Assembly (NCBI GenBank): GCA_002347815.1
Contig: DDXV01000065.1
Coordinates: forward strand, 55,805-119,804
Reading direction: 5' to 3'
DNA length: 64,000 nucleotides
Origin: Syntrophaceae bacterium UBA2251
Lineage (GTDB): Bacteria > Desulfobacterota > Syntrophia > Syntrophales > UBA2251
Shown: piece by piece, positions 46,491-54,107 of the stretch
How positions within the stretch are numbered: position 1 is the first letter of the stretch
How the letters are laid out: each line of letters opens with the position of its first letter
The notes under the pieces: model-generated
What the model saw: the letters and a program-made list of their open reading frames with translations, nothing else
The model's database searches: none
What the model was told of the DNA's origin: nothing
Position numbers and translations under genes: made by a program

Positions 46491-48068
46491 TCACCGCCAG
46501 CCCGTATCCAGGTTCATGTCTTTCGGGGCATCGAGCTGATAGGTCGTCTGCAGGGATTTCTTCGCCCCCGCCGGAAGTTCGAATGACCAGATCAGCGTTT
46601 CGGGGTTCTTTTCCGTCGTGTCCGGATCCAGTACGGTCTTGAAACGGATCCGTTCGTCGCGGACCTGAGGATTCGGCTCTTCGAGGCGGATCCGGACCGG
46701 GATCGTCCGATCGTTCTGCACCTCCAGACGCCAGTCCCAGATCTGTGTCCGCCGGTCAGCGATGAACCCCTTTTCCCCGGACTGGCGCTGGAGCAGTTCG
46801 GCGCGGGCGCTGACGAGCGGGTCCACGCCGAAGTAGATCTCGCCCTCCCGTCCGGAGAAGGCAAATTCACGCTTGCCGAGAACCGCCCCGTCGATCACGA
46901 ACTGACCCGATCCGGAGGGGATGTCCCGGGGTTCGGCGAGCGTGACCTCCGCCCGGACGAACGCCTGATTGGAGACGCTCGGCCGCAGGAGATAAGTGAA
47001 CGCGGCCGGCCAGAATTCCTCCCGGATGCTGAATTTCCGTTTCGGCCCGGCGGGAATCGTTCGCTTCCCCAGCGACCAGAGGGTGAAGGTGCTCTTCGTC
47101 TCCGGCACGGGCGCGGCCATCACGCCCACCGCCTCGTTCGTTGCCTCCTCCAGGAGCTGAAGGGCGTCCGCGCGGGCGGCCTTGCGCTGCACCATGGGGC
47201 GATAGGTCGGCCGGGGCTGGATGATCCAGGGTCGAAACTCCGGGGGCGTCAGGGATCGCGGGGGCTGGAGGGTGGCGATGTTGACCCGGGTCTCGATCCA
47301 GTCCGTGCCGGAGCTCTGCCAGACTTCGGCGTCCCAGGCGAGGAAGATCCGCTGTTCCCGGGGTCGGGCCTCGATCCGGTAAAGGGGGAGCCACCCGCAG
47401 CCGTTCAGGACATAGGAATAGTTCAGCGACAGCTCCGCCGGACCCCGTCCGCCAAGCAGCACCGTGACCTCCCAGGCCGTCTCCTGGCTCCCGGCGGCGC
47501 GCTTCAGCTCCTCCTGGGCCAGGGCAATCTCCCGGTCGATCTTTTCCATCTGCGGTTCCAGCTGGACCTTCTCCTGAAAGACGCGGCGGCTGTTCTTGCC
47601 GATGGCGGCGGCGAGGTTCACGGCCTCCGCGAGCGTCTTGGTCTTGGCCTTGGCCTGGTTCTGCCAGAACTGGATCTGGGTGTCGATGCCCTGCTGGGAG
47701 GCCTGGAGAAAACCCCGTTCCTCCTTGAGCTTGGCAATTTTTGCCTTCAAAACTCGGATCCCTTCCTCGTCCTGGCGGTTGATTTGACGCCAGGACTGGT
47801 CCTCGATCCGCCAGCCGGCGCCCGGAGTGGTTTTCGTCACAAGGGTCTCCGGGTCTGCCTGAGCCGGCAGGGTGAAAACGGCCTGATGGGCATCGGCGCT
47901 TCCCTGTACGGCGTACTTCGCCGTCTCGACGATCAGCGCGGAATGGGGGAAGAGCGTGACCTCCTGGACGGCCGCCGCCGCGGCCTGAGGGCCGGCGAAG
48001 AGCCAAAGCAGGCCGAGCCCGAGGAGCGTCACCCGTGTGGTCAGGGTTTCAAAGCGGGACAGCTTCAT
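46491..48068 (-). CDS. DUF4139-domain exported protein (mucoidy-inhibitor-MuiA-like)
   Basis: 525 residues. An N-terminal signal peptide (hydrophobic residues 12-32, ending AAAAVQEV), a DUF4140-like N-domain, a predicted coiled coil (KAKIAKLKEERGFLQASQ; EKVQLEPQMEKIDREIAL) and a C-terminal DUF4139 region (NYSYVLNGCGWLPLYRI, FTYLLRPSVSNQAFVRAEV, IWSFELPAGAKKSLQTTYQL). The family is periplasmic and linked to exopolysaccharide regulation in other bacteria (MuiA); the role here is unknown. ATG 48068 has GGAGGA upstream. 59 bases separate it from the amidohydrolase upstream. Confidence 0.8.
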   Translation of the reverse strand: MKLSRFETLTTRVTLLGLGLLWLFAGPQAAAAAVQEVTLFPHSALIVETAKYAVQGSADAHQAVFTLPAQADPETLVTKTTPGAGWRIEDQSWRQINRQDEEGIRVLKAKIAKLKEERGFLQASQQGIDTQIQFWQNQAKAKTKTLAEAVNLAAAIGKNSRRVFQEKVQLEPQMEKIDREIALAQEELKRAAGSQETAWEVTVLLGGRGPAELSLNYSYVLNGCGWLPLYRIEARPREQRIFLAWDAEVWQSSGTDWIETRVNIATLQPPRSLTPPEFRPWIIQPRPTYRPMVQRKAARADALQLLEEATNEAVGVMAAPVPETKSTFTLWSLGKRTIPAGPKRKFSIREEFWPAAFTYLLRPSVSNQAFVRAEVTLAEPRDIPSGSGQFVIDGAVLGKREFAFSGREGEIYFGVDPLVSARAELLQRQSGEKGFIADRRTQIWDWRLEVQNDRTIPVRIRLEEPNPQVRDERIRFKTVLDPDTTEKNPETLIWSFELPAGAKKSLQTTYQLDAPKDMNLDTGWR

Positions 48069-48127
48069 GGCGAATCCTCCTTCCTTCCTTCGTGACGTCG
48101 TTCGACGTCCCTGCCGGGCGGATCCGA

Positions 48128-49456
48128 TCAGGACGATCGAATGCGGTCGGCGATCCTCTCGACATCCGCGATCACGGCGGACAGATCGATCGTGACGAGC
48201 CTCCTGTCCCGCAGGACGATCCTGCCGTTGATGATCACGGTGGCGACGTCCGCGCCGGAGGCGGCATAGACCAGTTGCGACCACGGATTGTACAGGGGCG
48301 TCAGGTGGGGCTTGTTCTTCAGCTCGACGATGATAAGGTCCGCCGCAGAGCCGAGACTCAGGGTGCCGATGCGATCGTCGAGCCCCAGACAGCGCGCGCC
48401 TCCGCGGGTGGCCATCCCGAGGACCGTCTGCGCGTCCATGACGGTCGGGTCGTCGAGCTGGATTTTGTGAAGCTTCGCGGCGGTGTCCATTTCTCCGAAC
48501 AGATCGAGGTCGTTGTTGCTGGCACAGCCGTCCGTTCCCAGCCCCACCGGAATGCCGCGCGCAAGCAGAGCCGGGACGGGCGCGATGCCGGCGGCGAGCT
48601 TCATGCTGCTCTCCGGACAGTGGGAGACGGCCGCACCGCAATCCCGGAGGATCGTCATCTCCTCCTCGTCCACCCAGTTGACGTGAACCGCCAGGGTCTT
48701 GTCGTCAAGCACGCCCAGTCGGTGGAGGTGGCGGACGGGCGTCGTTCCGTAGCGTTTCCGGATGATGGCGGCCTCCTCCCTCGTTTCCGCCACGTGAATG
48801 CAGCAGAGCGCCCCGTGATGACGCGCGACGTCCTTGACGGCCGTCAGGCTGGCGGGCGAGCAGGTGTAGGGGGAATGGAGGAAGAGGGCCGGGGTGACGA
48901 GCGGGGAGATGCTCTGCCACCGGGCGAGAAAGCGCTCCGCCCGGCGCACCTGGGCCGGGGTGTCCGGCGCCTGCGGCGGGGGAGGGTCGAGGAATCCCTC
49001 GGCCACGATCCCCCGCATCCCGGCATCGAGCGCCGCCTGGGCGACGCGTTCCTCGTAAAAATAGCCGTCGCAGAAAGTGGTCGTTCCGGACAGGATCATC
49101 TCGGCCAGGGCGAGCAGCGACCCGGCATAGACGGTATCCGGATGAATATGGCGCGCCTCCGCGGGGAAGATGTGGTGGTTCAGCCAGTCCATCAGAGGCA
49201 GGTCGTCGGCGAGCCCGCGGAAAAGGGTCATGGGGAGATGGGTGTGCGTGTTGACGAGGCCCGGCAGGATGATCGTTCCGGCGGCGTGGAGGGTTTCGGC
49301 GGCGCTCAGGTCGCTTCGGGACTCGGTCGCGGACCCTTCTTCAAGCAGGGTGATGAGGCCGTCCCGGATGCCGATCACGGCCGGCTGAATCCGGGGACGG
49401 TCGTCGGTCAGGGTCAGGGCCGTACCGCCCCGGATGAGGAGATCGAGCGCGGGCAT
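48128..49456 (-). CDS. SAH/MTA deaminase-like amidohydrolase, second copy
   Basis: A 442-residue amidohydrolase resembling 5'-methylthioadenosine/S-adenosylhomocysteine deaminase (MtaD). The metal motif VNTHTHLPMTLFRG, the C-terminal-barrel segments HVAETREEAAI, HCPESSMKLAAG and VGLGTDGCASNNDLDLF, and the terminal NGRIVLRDRRL match the family. It is a paralogue of the gene directly upstream (about half of the residues agree by eye). 4-base spacing to that gene and a GGAGG before the ATG make an operon clear. Confidence 0.85.
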   Translation of the reverse strand: MPALDLLIRGGTALTLTDDRPRIQPAVIGIRDGLITLLEEGSATESRSDLSAAETLHAAGTIILPGLVNTHTHLPMTLFRGLADDLPLMDWLNHHIFPAEARHIHPDTVYAGSLLALAEMILSGTTTFCDGYFYEERVAQAALDAGMRGIVAEGFLDPPPPQAPDTPAQVRRAERFLARWQSISPLVTPALFLHSPYTCSPASLTAVKDVARHHGALCCIHVAETREEAAIIRKRYGTTPVRHLHRLGVLDDKTLAVHVNWVDEEEMTILRDCGAAVSHCPESSMKLAAGIAPVPALLARGIPVGLGTDGCASNNDLDLFGEMDTAAKLHKIQLDDPTVMDAQTVLGMATRGGARCLGLDDRIGTLSLGSAADLIIVELKNKPHLTPLYNPWSQLVYAASGADVATVIINGRIVLRDRRLVTIDLSAVIADVERIADRIRSS

Positions 49457-49459
49457 TCC

Positions 49460-50785
49460 TTACCTCCGGAGGCTCTCGCGGATGCGCACTGCGATTTGAC
49501 GCACCCGCCGCATGACCTCGATCTCGTCGATCGTGGTCAGTCTCCGGTTCCGCAGGACCACCCGGCCGTTGATGAGCACCGTGTCCACGTCGGCGCCGGA
49601 GACGGCATAGGTCAGGTGCGAGTATTCGTCGTACAGGGGCGTCAAATGGGGCTTGTTCATGTCGATGATGCAGAGATCGGCCTTTTTGCCGACCGCGAGC
49701 GTTCCGACGAGGCGGTCCAGGCCGAGAACCTTCGCCCCGTCGGACGTCGCCATCCTGAGGACGGTCCGGGCCGACATGACCGTGGGATCGAGTCGGGCGG
49801 ACTTTTCCAGCTTGGCGGCGGTGTCCAGCTCCTGGAACATATCGAGGTTGTTGTTGCTCGCGCAACCGTCCGTGCCAAGGCCGACGGTGATCCCGAGCGC
49901 GCACATGGCGGAGATCGGCGCGACGCCGGAGGCCAGCTTCATGTTGCTCTCGGGGTTGTGCACCACCTTGCAGCCGTGATCGGCGAAGAGGCGCATGTCC
50001 TGTTCGTCCATCATGACGCAGTGAAAGGCGATAAACCGTTCATCGAGCAGGCCGATGTCCTCAAGAAAGGTCGTCGCCCGGCGGCCCAGCTTGTCCCGCA
50101 GTTGCTTGACCTCGCCCGCGTTTTCCAGCAAGTGCGTCGCGAGGGGAACCTGGTAGCGGTCGGCCAGGGCCTTGCAGTCCTTTAAAAGATCCGGCGAGCA
50201 CGTGTACAGCGCATGCGGTTCGACCATAACGTTGACGAGCGGGTCGTCGGCCCAGGTCTGGATGAGTTTTTCCGTATAGGCGAGGCCTTCGGCGGGGGTC
50301 TTGATGTTGGGAGAGGGGAAGTCGAAGAGGACCTCGCCGATCAGACATCGCATCCCCGCCGCTTTGGCCGCGCGGGCCGTCTGATCCTCGAAGATGTACA
50401 TGTCCGCGAAGGTGGTCGTCCCCGACTTGATCATCTCGGCGCAGGCGAGCAGGCTCCCCCAGTAGGCCAGTTCGGGATTCACGTTGCGGGCCTCGGCCGG
50501 GAAGATGTAATTGTTCAGCCAGTCCATGAGCTCTATGTCGTCGGCGATTCCCCGGAAGCAGGTCATGGCGGCGTGCGTGTGGGCGTTGATAAGCCCCGGC
50601 ATGACAATGGCGCCGGTCGCGTCGATGGTCTCCTTCGCCGCAAAGATTCGGGCCAGTTCGTCCCGCTGACCCAGCGCGACAATGTGGTCGCCATCGATGG
50701 CGATCGCGCCGTCAGCCAGTTTCGTATCCCTGTCGTCGAGGGTCAGGACCGTTCCGCCCGTCACCAGGATATCGACTGTTTGCAT
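49460..50785 (-). CDS. mtaD: 5'-methylthioadenosine/S-adenosylhomocysteine deaminase
   Basis: A 441-residue Zn-dependent deaminase converting SAH to S-inosylhomocysteine or MTA to methylthioinosine. Key motifs are INAHTHAAMTCFRG (metal ligands), HPHALYTCSP-like VEPHALYTCSPDL, HLLENAGEV, HCVMMDEQD, HNPESNMKLASG and LGTDGCASNNNLDMF. ATG 50785 is favoured because AAGGGG lies 9 bases upstream; ATG 50803 is an alternative. It shares an operon with its paralogue. The window also encodes AhcY, so this genome has two routes for SAH removal. Confidence 0.88.
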   Translation of the reverse strand: MQTVDILVTGGTVLTLDDRDTKLADGAIAIDGDHIVALGQRDELARIFAAKETIDATGAIVMPGLINAHTHAAMTCFRGIADDIELMDWLNNYIFPAEARNVNPELAYWGSLLACAEMIKSGTTTFADMYIFEDQTARAAKAAGMRCLIGEVLFDFPSPNIKTPAEGLAYTEKLIQTWADDPLVNVMVEPHALYTCSPDLLKDCKALADRYQVPLATHLLENAGEVKQLRDKLGRRATTFLEDIGLLDERFIAFHCVMMDEQDMRLFADHGCKVVHNPESNMKLASGVAPISAMCALGITVGLGTDGCASNNNLDMFQELDTAAKLEKSARLDPTVMSARTVLRMATSDGAKVLGLDRLVGTLAVGKKADLCIIDMNKPHLTPLYDEYSHLTYAVSGADVDTVLINGRVVLRNRRLTTIDEIEVMRRVRQIAVRIRESLRR

Positions 50786-50927
50786 CTTCACATCCCCTTG
50801 CATCCGGTATTGATTTGCTTAGCACATTGAAGAAACGCTCTTCAACCTAATTCCGGACGGGCGAGCTGTTCCGACACATTCCGAATCCCGGCCCCGAAAA
50901 GGCGGCCGAGCGTCAGGGACGATCTTG

Positions 50928-50956
50928 TTGACACCCCAAACCAAAAATAATATAGC
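50928..50956 (+). promoter_or_regulatory. Predicted promoter of tRNA-Leu
   Basis: TTGACA (50928-50933), 17-base spacer, TATAGC (50951-50956), 20 bases before the tRNA. Excellent match. Confidence 0.75.
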
Positions 50957-50975
50957 GTGATGCACGCACTTAAAG

Positions 50976-51063
50976 GCCTGGGTGGCGGAATTGGTAGACG
51001 CAAGGGACTTAAAATCCCTCGGTCCTTGAGGCTGTGAGGGTTCGATCCCCTCCCCAGGCACCA
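50976..51063 (+). tRNA. tRNA-Leu (anticodon UAA, encoded CCA)
   Basis: Acceptor stem GCCTGGG (50976-50982) pairs with CCCAGGC (51053-51059), followed by A and CCA (51061-51063). The loop CTTAAAA between GGGA and TCCC has the anticodon TAA at 51010-51012, reading UUA leucine codons. A long variable arm makes it class II, as required for leucine. The 88-base gene has its own promoter and terminator and is a typical phage attachment target. Confidence 0.95.
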
Positions 51064-51073
51064 AGAAAATCAG

Positions 51074-51105
51074 AGGGTTGCCCACTCGGGCTACCCTTCT
51101 TTATT
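51074..51105 (+). terminator. Intrinsic terminator of tRNA-Leu
   Basis: AGGGT-T-GCCC (51074-51083), loop ACTC, GGGC-T-ACCCT (51088-51097), followed by TCTTTATT. A near-perfect 9-bp stem with a single T-T mismatch. Confidence 0.75.
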
Positions 51106-51121
51106 ACCTTCCGGAAGGGCG

Positions 51122-51154
51122 TGAAGTAATCCTGAAGTAATCCTGAAGTAATTG
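51122..51154 (+). repeat. Three tandem 11-base repeats beside tRNA-Leu
   Basis: TGAAGTAATCC at 51122-51132 and 51133-51143, then TGAAGTAATTG at 51144-51154 (last two bases differ). They follow the CCTTCCGGAAGG palindrome at 51108-51119. They may be protein-binding sites of the element, for example arm-type sites, or simple slippage. Confidence 0.75.
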
Positions 51155-51193
51155 GGGTCGGTCGTCAATAGTGGTGTCAGGCGAAAGTTATTC

Positions 51194-51242
51194 TGCGACA
51201 AGAAAAAACGTAATCTGAGACAAAAAAACGAAACATGCGACA
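51194..51242 (+). repeat. Spaced TGCGACA repeats
   Basis: TGCGACA at 51194-51200, TGAGACA at 51216-51222 and TGCGACA at 51236-51242, 22 and 20 bases apart, each in an A-rich context. Similar repeat arrays occur at the ends of IS21-like elements, but no transposase is present, so this could be a relic or a regulatory array. Confidence 0.5.
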
Positions 51243-51346
51243 ACCCCCACAGGGTGGGTCGTAGGGTGCAAAAATCCTGTGCAATTGTCGGCCTGTTTTT
51301 AAATCTGCCGCGATTGCCAGGTAAAAACCGCCTCGGCTTGCCGGTC

Positions 51347-52396
51347 TTATCCAGTCTGTTCAGTCGGTCGTCTTAGTACCAGCGCCTCCAAACACTTTAT
51401 TTTACCGTTCAATACGTGGGCATGCCCGCAGTGTCCAAACCAGGACATGACCGATGAATTCACGTGGGCCAGGTCCACCAGCCCATGTTCATAATCATGT
51501 GATAGCCTCTTAAACCGCTTCGTGGCGCGCACAAGGGCCTTCTTCCGCACCAACCGATAGCTGGGCCATATCCGATAACCGACAAAGTCGATGCCTCGAT
51601 CTGCCGGGTAAATGTCGCTCTTGGGGTTCATCTGAAGACGCAGGCGGTTGTTCAAATAGTCCGTTATTTCGGTTTTATAGGCGTGCAGCAAGGACTTGTC
51701 ACCGTCAAGCAATACGAAGTCATCCATGTAGCGCACGTAGAACTTGACCCGCATCTGGTGTTTGATGTGGTAATCCAGCTCATTCAGGTAAAGGTTCGCA
51801 GACCATTGCGAAAGCAGGCTTCCGATGGGCATGTTCCTCGAATCCGGATCGCTCTCGTCTCCGGCATTGAAGACGATCTGCCTGATCAGGTCCAGCGTGT
51901 CCCGGCATTTGATCTTTCTCTCGATGATTTCCATCAGGATATGGTGATTGATGGACGGGAAAAACTTGGTCACATCTGCCTTCAGGCAATACACCCGATC
52001 CCACTGCTGCTTGGCCTCACGGAAGAACTTGACGACCCGGTACATGGCGTCATGGCTGCCCTTCATTTTCCGGCAGGCATAGGAATCATAAATAAAGAGG
52101 TGGTTCCAGATCGGCTCGATGATATTCATGATGGCGTGGTGAACGACGCGATCACGGAAGGGAGAGACGTAAATCAGGCGCTTTTTTGGTTCGTAGAGGG
52201 TGAACGTCCAGTATGGTCCTGGCTGGTAGGTCCGAGTGACCAGGTCTTCCTGGATGGAGATCAGGTTTTCTTCCAGATTATTGCGGAAAGACAGGACCTC
52301 GTAGGTATAGCGACGGCCCAGGGCCGCCTTGCGATAAGCCTCGCAAATATTCTCGAACGTGATGATCTTGTTATAGAGGTTTCCGTGTCGTTTCAT
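51347..52396 (-). CDS. DGR reverse transcriptase
   Basis: A 349-residue RT that copies TR RNA into mutagenised cDNA. Motif A KADVTKFFPSI has catalytic Asp141. Motif 4 reads IGSLLSQ (residues 191-197), the DGR hallmark in place of QGxxxSP of retrons and group II introns. The catalytic YMDD box is at 223-226. The N-terminal region and thumb resemble the BPP-1 enzyme. There is no maturase/endonuclease domain. It lies just after the TR and its spacer, as expected. The start at 52396 has a weak AGAG site. Confidence 0.95.
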   Translation of the reverse strand: MKRHGNLYNKIITFENICEAYRKAALGRRYTYEVLSFRNNLEENLISIQEDLVTRTYQPGPYWTFTLYEPKKRLIYVSPFRDRVVHHAIMNIIEPIWNHLFIYDSYACRKMKGSHDAMYRVVKFFREAKQQWDRVYCLKADVTKFFPSINHHILMEIIERKIKCRDTLDLIRQIVFNAGDESDPDSRNMPIGSLLSQWSANLYLNELDYHIKHQMRVKFYVRYMDDFVLLDGDKSLLHAYKTEITDYLNNRLRLQMNPKSDIYPADRGIDFVGYRIWPSYRLVRKKALVRATKRFKRLSHDYEHGLVDLAHVNSSVMSWFGHCGHAHVLNGKIKCLEALVLRRPTEQTG

Positions 52397-52413
52397 TGGC
52401 TCTCAACGCTAAT

Positions 52414-52448
52414 GCGGGTGGCGTTCGGGCTTCCTACTGACCACCCGC
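52414..52448. repeat. Inverted repeat between TR and RT (outer)
   Basis: GCGGGTGG (52414-52421) and CCACCCGC (52441-52448), 8 bp perfect with a 19-base loop, just before the RT start. It may form part of the structured TR-RNA spacer or regulate RT translation. Confidence 0.6.
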
Positions 52449-52519
52449 ACAGCTTAATATTTTTGCCGACTCAGCTTCGAGTGCGACAAGGATCATGACC
52501 TGTACAAGTTGTGGACCGT

Positions 52520-52542
52520 CTTTGAAGGCAGTACCTTCAAAG
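52520..52542. repeat. Inverted repeat between TR and RT (near TR)
   Basis: CTTTGAAGG (52520-52528), loop CAGTA and CCTTCAAAG (52534-52542), a perfect 9-bp stem, 18 bases from the TR 3' end. In BPP-1 the TR-RT spacer RNA is needed for cDNA synthesis, so this stem could be functional. Confidence 0.65.
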
Positions 52543-52560
52543 CATCTGCCGTTAGATGTG

Positions 52561-52663
52561 CTGCGCGCGCGCCGATATTCCAATTGTTGTTGGACGGGGC
52601 GTTATTGATGTTGAGCGCCCCGGGGCAAAGCGCCCCGTTATTACAATTACCACCGCGAAGAGC
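52561..52663 (-). repeat. DGR template repeat (TR), 103 bp
   Basis: Non-coding copy of the variable repeat 54122-54224. Aligned base by base there are 14 differences. In 13 the TR sense (minus) strand has A where the VR has another base, out of 23 adenines in the TR. The other is a G in TR versus A in VR (silent). The TR is dominated by AAY codons (10 asparagine codons in phase), the standard DGR template design that avoids stop codons after mutagenesis. It starts 7 bases after the avd stop and ends with GC-rich GGCGCGCGCGCAG, the likely initiation-of-mutagenic-homing end. Confidence 0.95.
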
Positions 52664-52669
52664 AGACGG

Positions 52670-53011
52670 TCATGACCCTGCGGGCAGCTTCTTCAGCCAC
52701 CCACCCACCATCCGGCCAAGTTCGACAATCATCTTTTCCCAATTCTCGTACTTGTTGAATGGCAGGAACTCTAAATCTTTGGCCAATCGTACTTTGGTCC
52801 TCAAATGGGCGATCTCGATGTCCAGATCCTGGAGGGTTGTCTTCTTAAAGTACCGCTTCTGGGCACGAATGATGTGCTTGTCGATCTCGTACATCGACTG
52901 GCGAATCTCCGCTGAAAGCGTGTGCTTTTCGCTTTTCGGAAACTGCCGCAGGCAACTGTAGCCGTAGAGCATCATGTCTTCGTGTTTTTGCTTTAAGATC
53001 AACTCTTCCAT
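52670..53011 (-). CDS. avd: DGR accessory variability determinant (Avd)
   Basis: 113-residue, helix-rich protein. Avd forms a pentameric four-helix-bundle barrel that binds RT and TR RNA and is required for mutagenic homing. KYENWEKMIVELGRMVGGWL near the C-terminus and the alternating hydrophobic/basic pattern match the family; many lysines and arginines fit nucleic-acid binding. It is encoded between the Dam gene and the TR, ending 7 bases before the TR. Start ATG 53011. Confidence 0.85.
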   Translation of the reverse strand: MEELILKQKHEDMMLYGYSCLRQFPKSEKHTLSAEIRQSMYEIDKHIIRAQKRYFKKTTLQDLDIEIAHLRTKVRLAKDLEFLPFNKYENWEKMIVELGRMVGGWLKKLPAGS

Positions 53012-53071
53012 CGAGATTCCACCCGGTTAAAGGACCCCGCCTTCTATCACGGTGACTTCTCCTCGTCAAGG

Positions 53072-53857
53072 TTATGATTCTACCGGCTCATAATTCATAA
53101 TGAGCAGCTCGTTTACGTGTTTTTTCTTGTTCGCCCCGGCCGCCGAGTATGAGGTCTCCACCGTCTCGATGCGAAAGCCCCGGAAGAGATCCCGGATGTG
53201 ATCCACATCGTTGATCGAGAGGATGAATTTCCCGGAAATGCTGGCCAGGATGTCCCTGAGTTTCATGAAGTCATCCCGGTCAAAGATCCCTTCCCCGTAA
53301 TAGTCCTCGCAGCCGTAATAGGGCGGATCGATGTAAAAGAACGTGTCCGGCTTGTCAAAACGGGCAAAGACCTCCGCATATGAACGATGCTCGATATAGA
53401 CCCGCGCCAGGCGAAGGTGGACCGCAGATAACTCCTCCTCGGTCCTTAGAAGATTCAGGCGGGGCTTGGAGGTTGTGGCGATGGAAAAGGACGGGTCCTT
53501 GATCCTGGCCGCATAGCCCAGCTTGAGGAGGTAGTAAAACCGGACCGCGCGCTGAATGTCCGTCAGGCTCTCCGGCACCTCCTTGCGAAACCGATAGAAT
53601 TCATCACGGGACACCAGGACCCACTTGAAATACCTGATAAACTCCTCCAGATGGTGCTTGACCACCCGATACAGGGTTATCAGGTCCAGGTTGATGTCGT
53701 TGATGATTTCCACGTCAGACACGTTCTCTTCCTTTTTGAATAACAGCCAGGCAGCGCCCGCGAAGACTTCCACGTAGCATTTGTGCTCCGGGATCTTTGG
53801 AATGATTTTCCTGGCCAATAACGACTTCCCGCCCATATAAGCTAAAAAACTGTTCAT
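53072..53857 (-). CDS. Phage-type DNA adenine methyltransferase inside the DGR cassette
   Basis: 261-residue Dam-family (D12 class) methyltransferase. Motif I is FLAYMGGKSLLARKIIPKI with VEVFAGAAWLLF, and the catalytic motif IV is DPPYYG (YIDPPYYGCEDYYG). The target recognition region lies between these motifs. ATG 53857 has GGGGAGGA upstream, and a longer in-frame N-terminus overlapping the hairpin region is rejected. It lies between the target gene and avd, 60 bases before avd. Such genes are common in phages, but inside a DGR this is unusual. Its sequence specificity is unknown. Confidence 0.88.
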   Translation of the reverse strand: MNSFLAYMGGKSLLARKIIPKIPEHKCYVEVFAGAAWLLFKKEENVSDVEIINDINLDLITLYRVVKHHLEEFIRYFKWVLVSRDEFYRFRKEVPESLTDIQRAVRFYYLLKLGYAARIKDPSFSIATTSKPRLNLLRTEEELSAVHLRLARVYIEHRSYAEVFARFDKPDTFFYIDPPYYGCEDYYGEGIFDRDDFMKLRDILASISGKFILSINDVDHIRDLFRGFRIETVETSYSAAGANKKKHVNELLIMNYEPVES

Positions 53858-54017
53858 CGTTGGTCCTCCCCGAAATTGATTTATGGGAGTAACCCTGCTA
53901 TATCTCCTCCGGTTCCACTGTGCGGATGGTAGCGGGTTATCCCGTCGGGCGTTCGTTGCGCCTGGTCTGGGGAGGGCCAACTCCCTGGAATACTGTCCGC
54001 CTTTTATCTCAGCGGTG

Positions 54018-54033
54018 GTGCGCTGAAGCGCAC
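54018..54033. repeat. Second hairpin downstream of the DGR target
   Basis: GTGCGC (54018-54023), loop TGAA, GCGCAC (54028-54033). The flanks GCGG (54012-54015) and CCGC (54036-54039) can extend it across a 2x2 internal loop. No T-run on the minus strand, so it is not a terminator for the target gene. Confidence 0.55.
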
Positions 54034-54060
54034 GTCCGCTTGTTTTGTTTAAGGACCTTT

Positions 54061-54086
54061 CCCCCCTGCCCTATCGGGCAGGAGGG
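54061..54086 (-). repeat. Hairpin with GATA loop after the variable repeat
   Basis: CCTGCCC (54065-54071) and GGGCAGG (54076-54082) are a perfect 7-bp stem with a 4-base loop. A one-base bulge and three further C-G pairs extend it to 54061-54086. Read on the minus strand the loop is GATA, a GRNA tetraloop. In BPP-1-type DGRs a hairpin/cruciform with such a loop lies just downstream of the VR and is needed for efficient target recognition. Here it is about 36 bases past the VR. Confidence 0.75.
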
Positions 54087-54107
54087 TCAGAACACAGGGC
54101 CCAGGGG

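Noticed and set aside
50819..51085. An open frame across tRNA-Leu on the minus strand
   Set aside because: It overlaps the tRNA and its promoter and encodes the well-known spurious GEGIEPSQPQG peptide, an artefact of tRNA antisense translation.
51064..51346. A hidden integrase or a CRISPR array
   Set aside because: The repeats are too short (11 bases, three copies) and lack spacers; no cas gene is near, and no integrase motif is seen.
54012..54050. Terminator of the DGR target gene
   Set aside because: The stem is followed by T-rich sequence only when read on the plus strand; the target is on the minus strand and has no T-run there.
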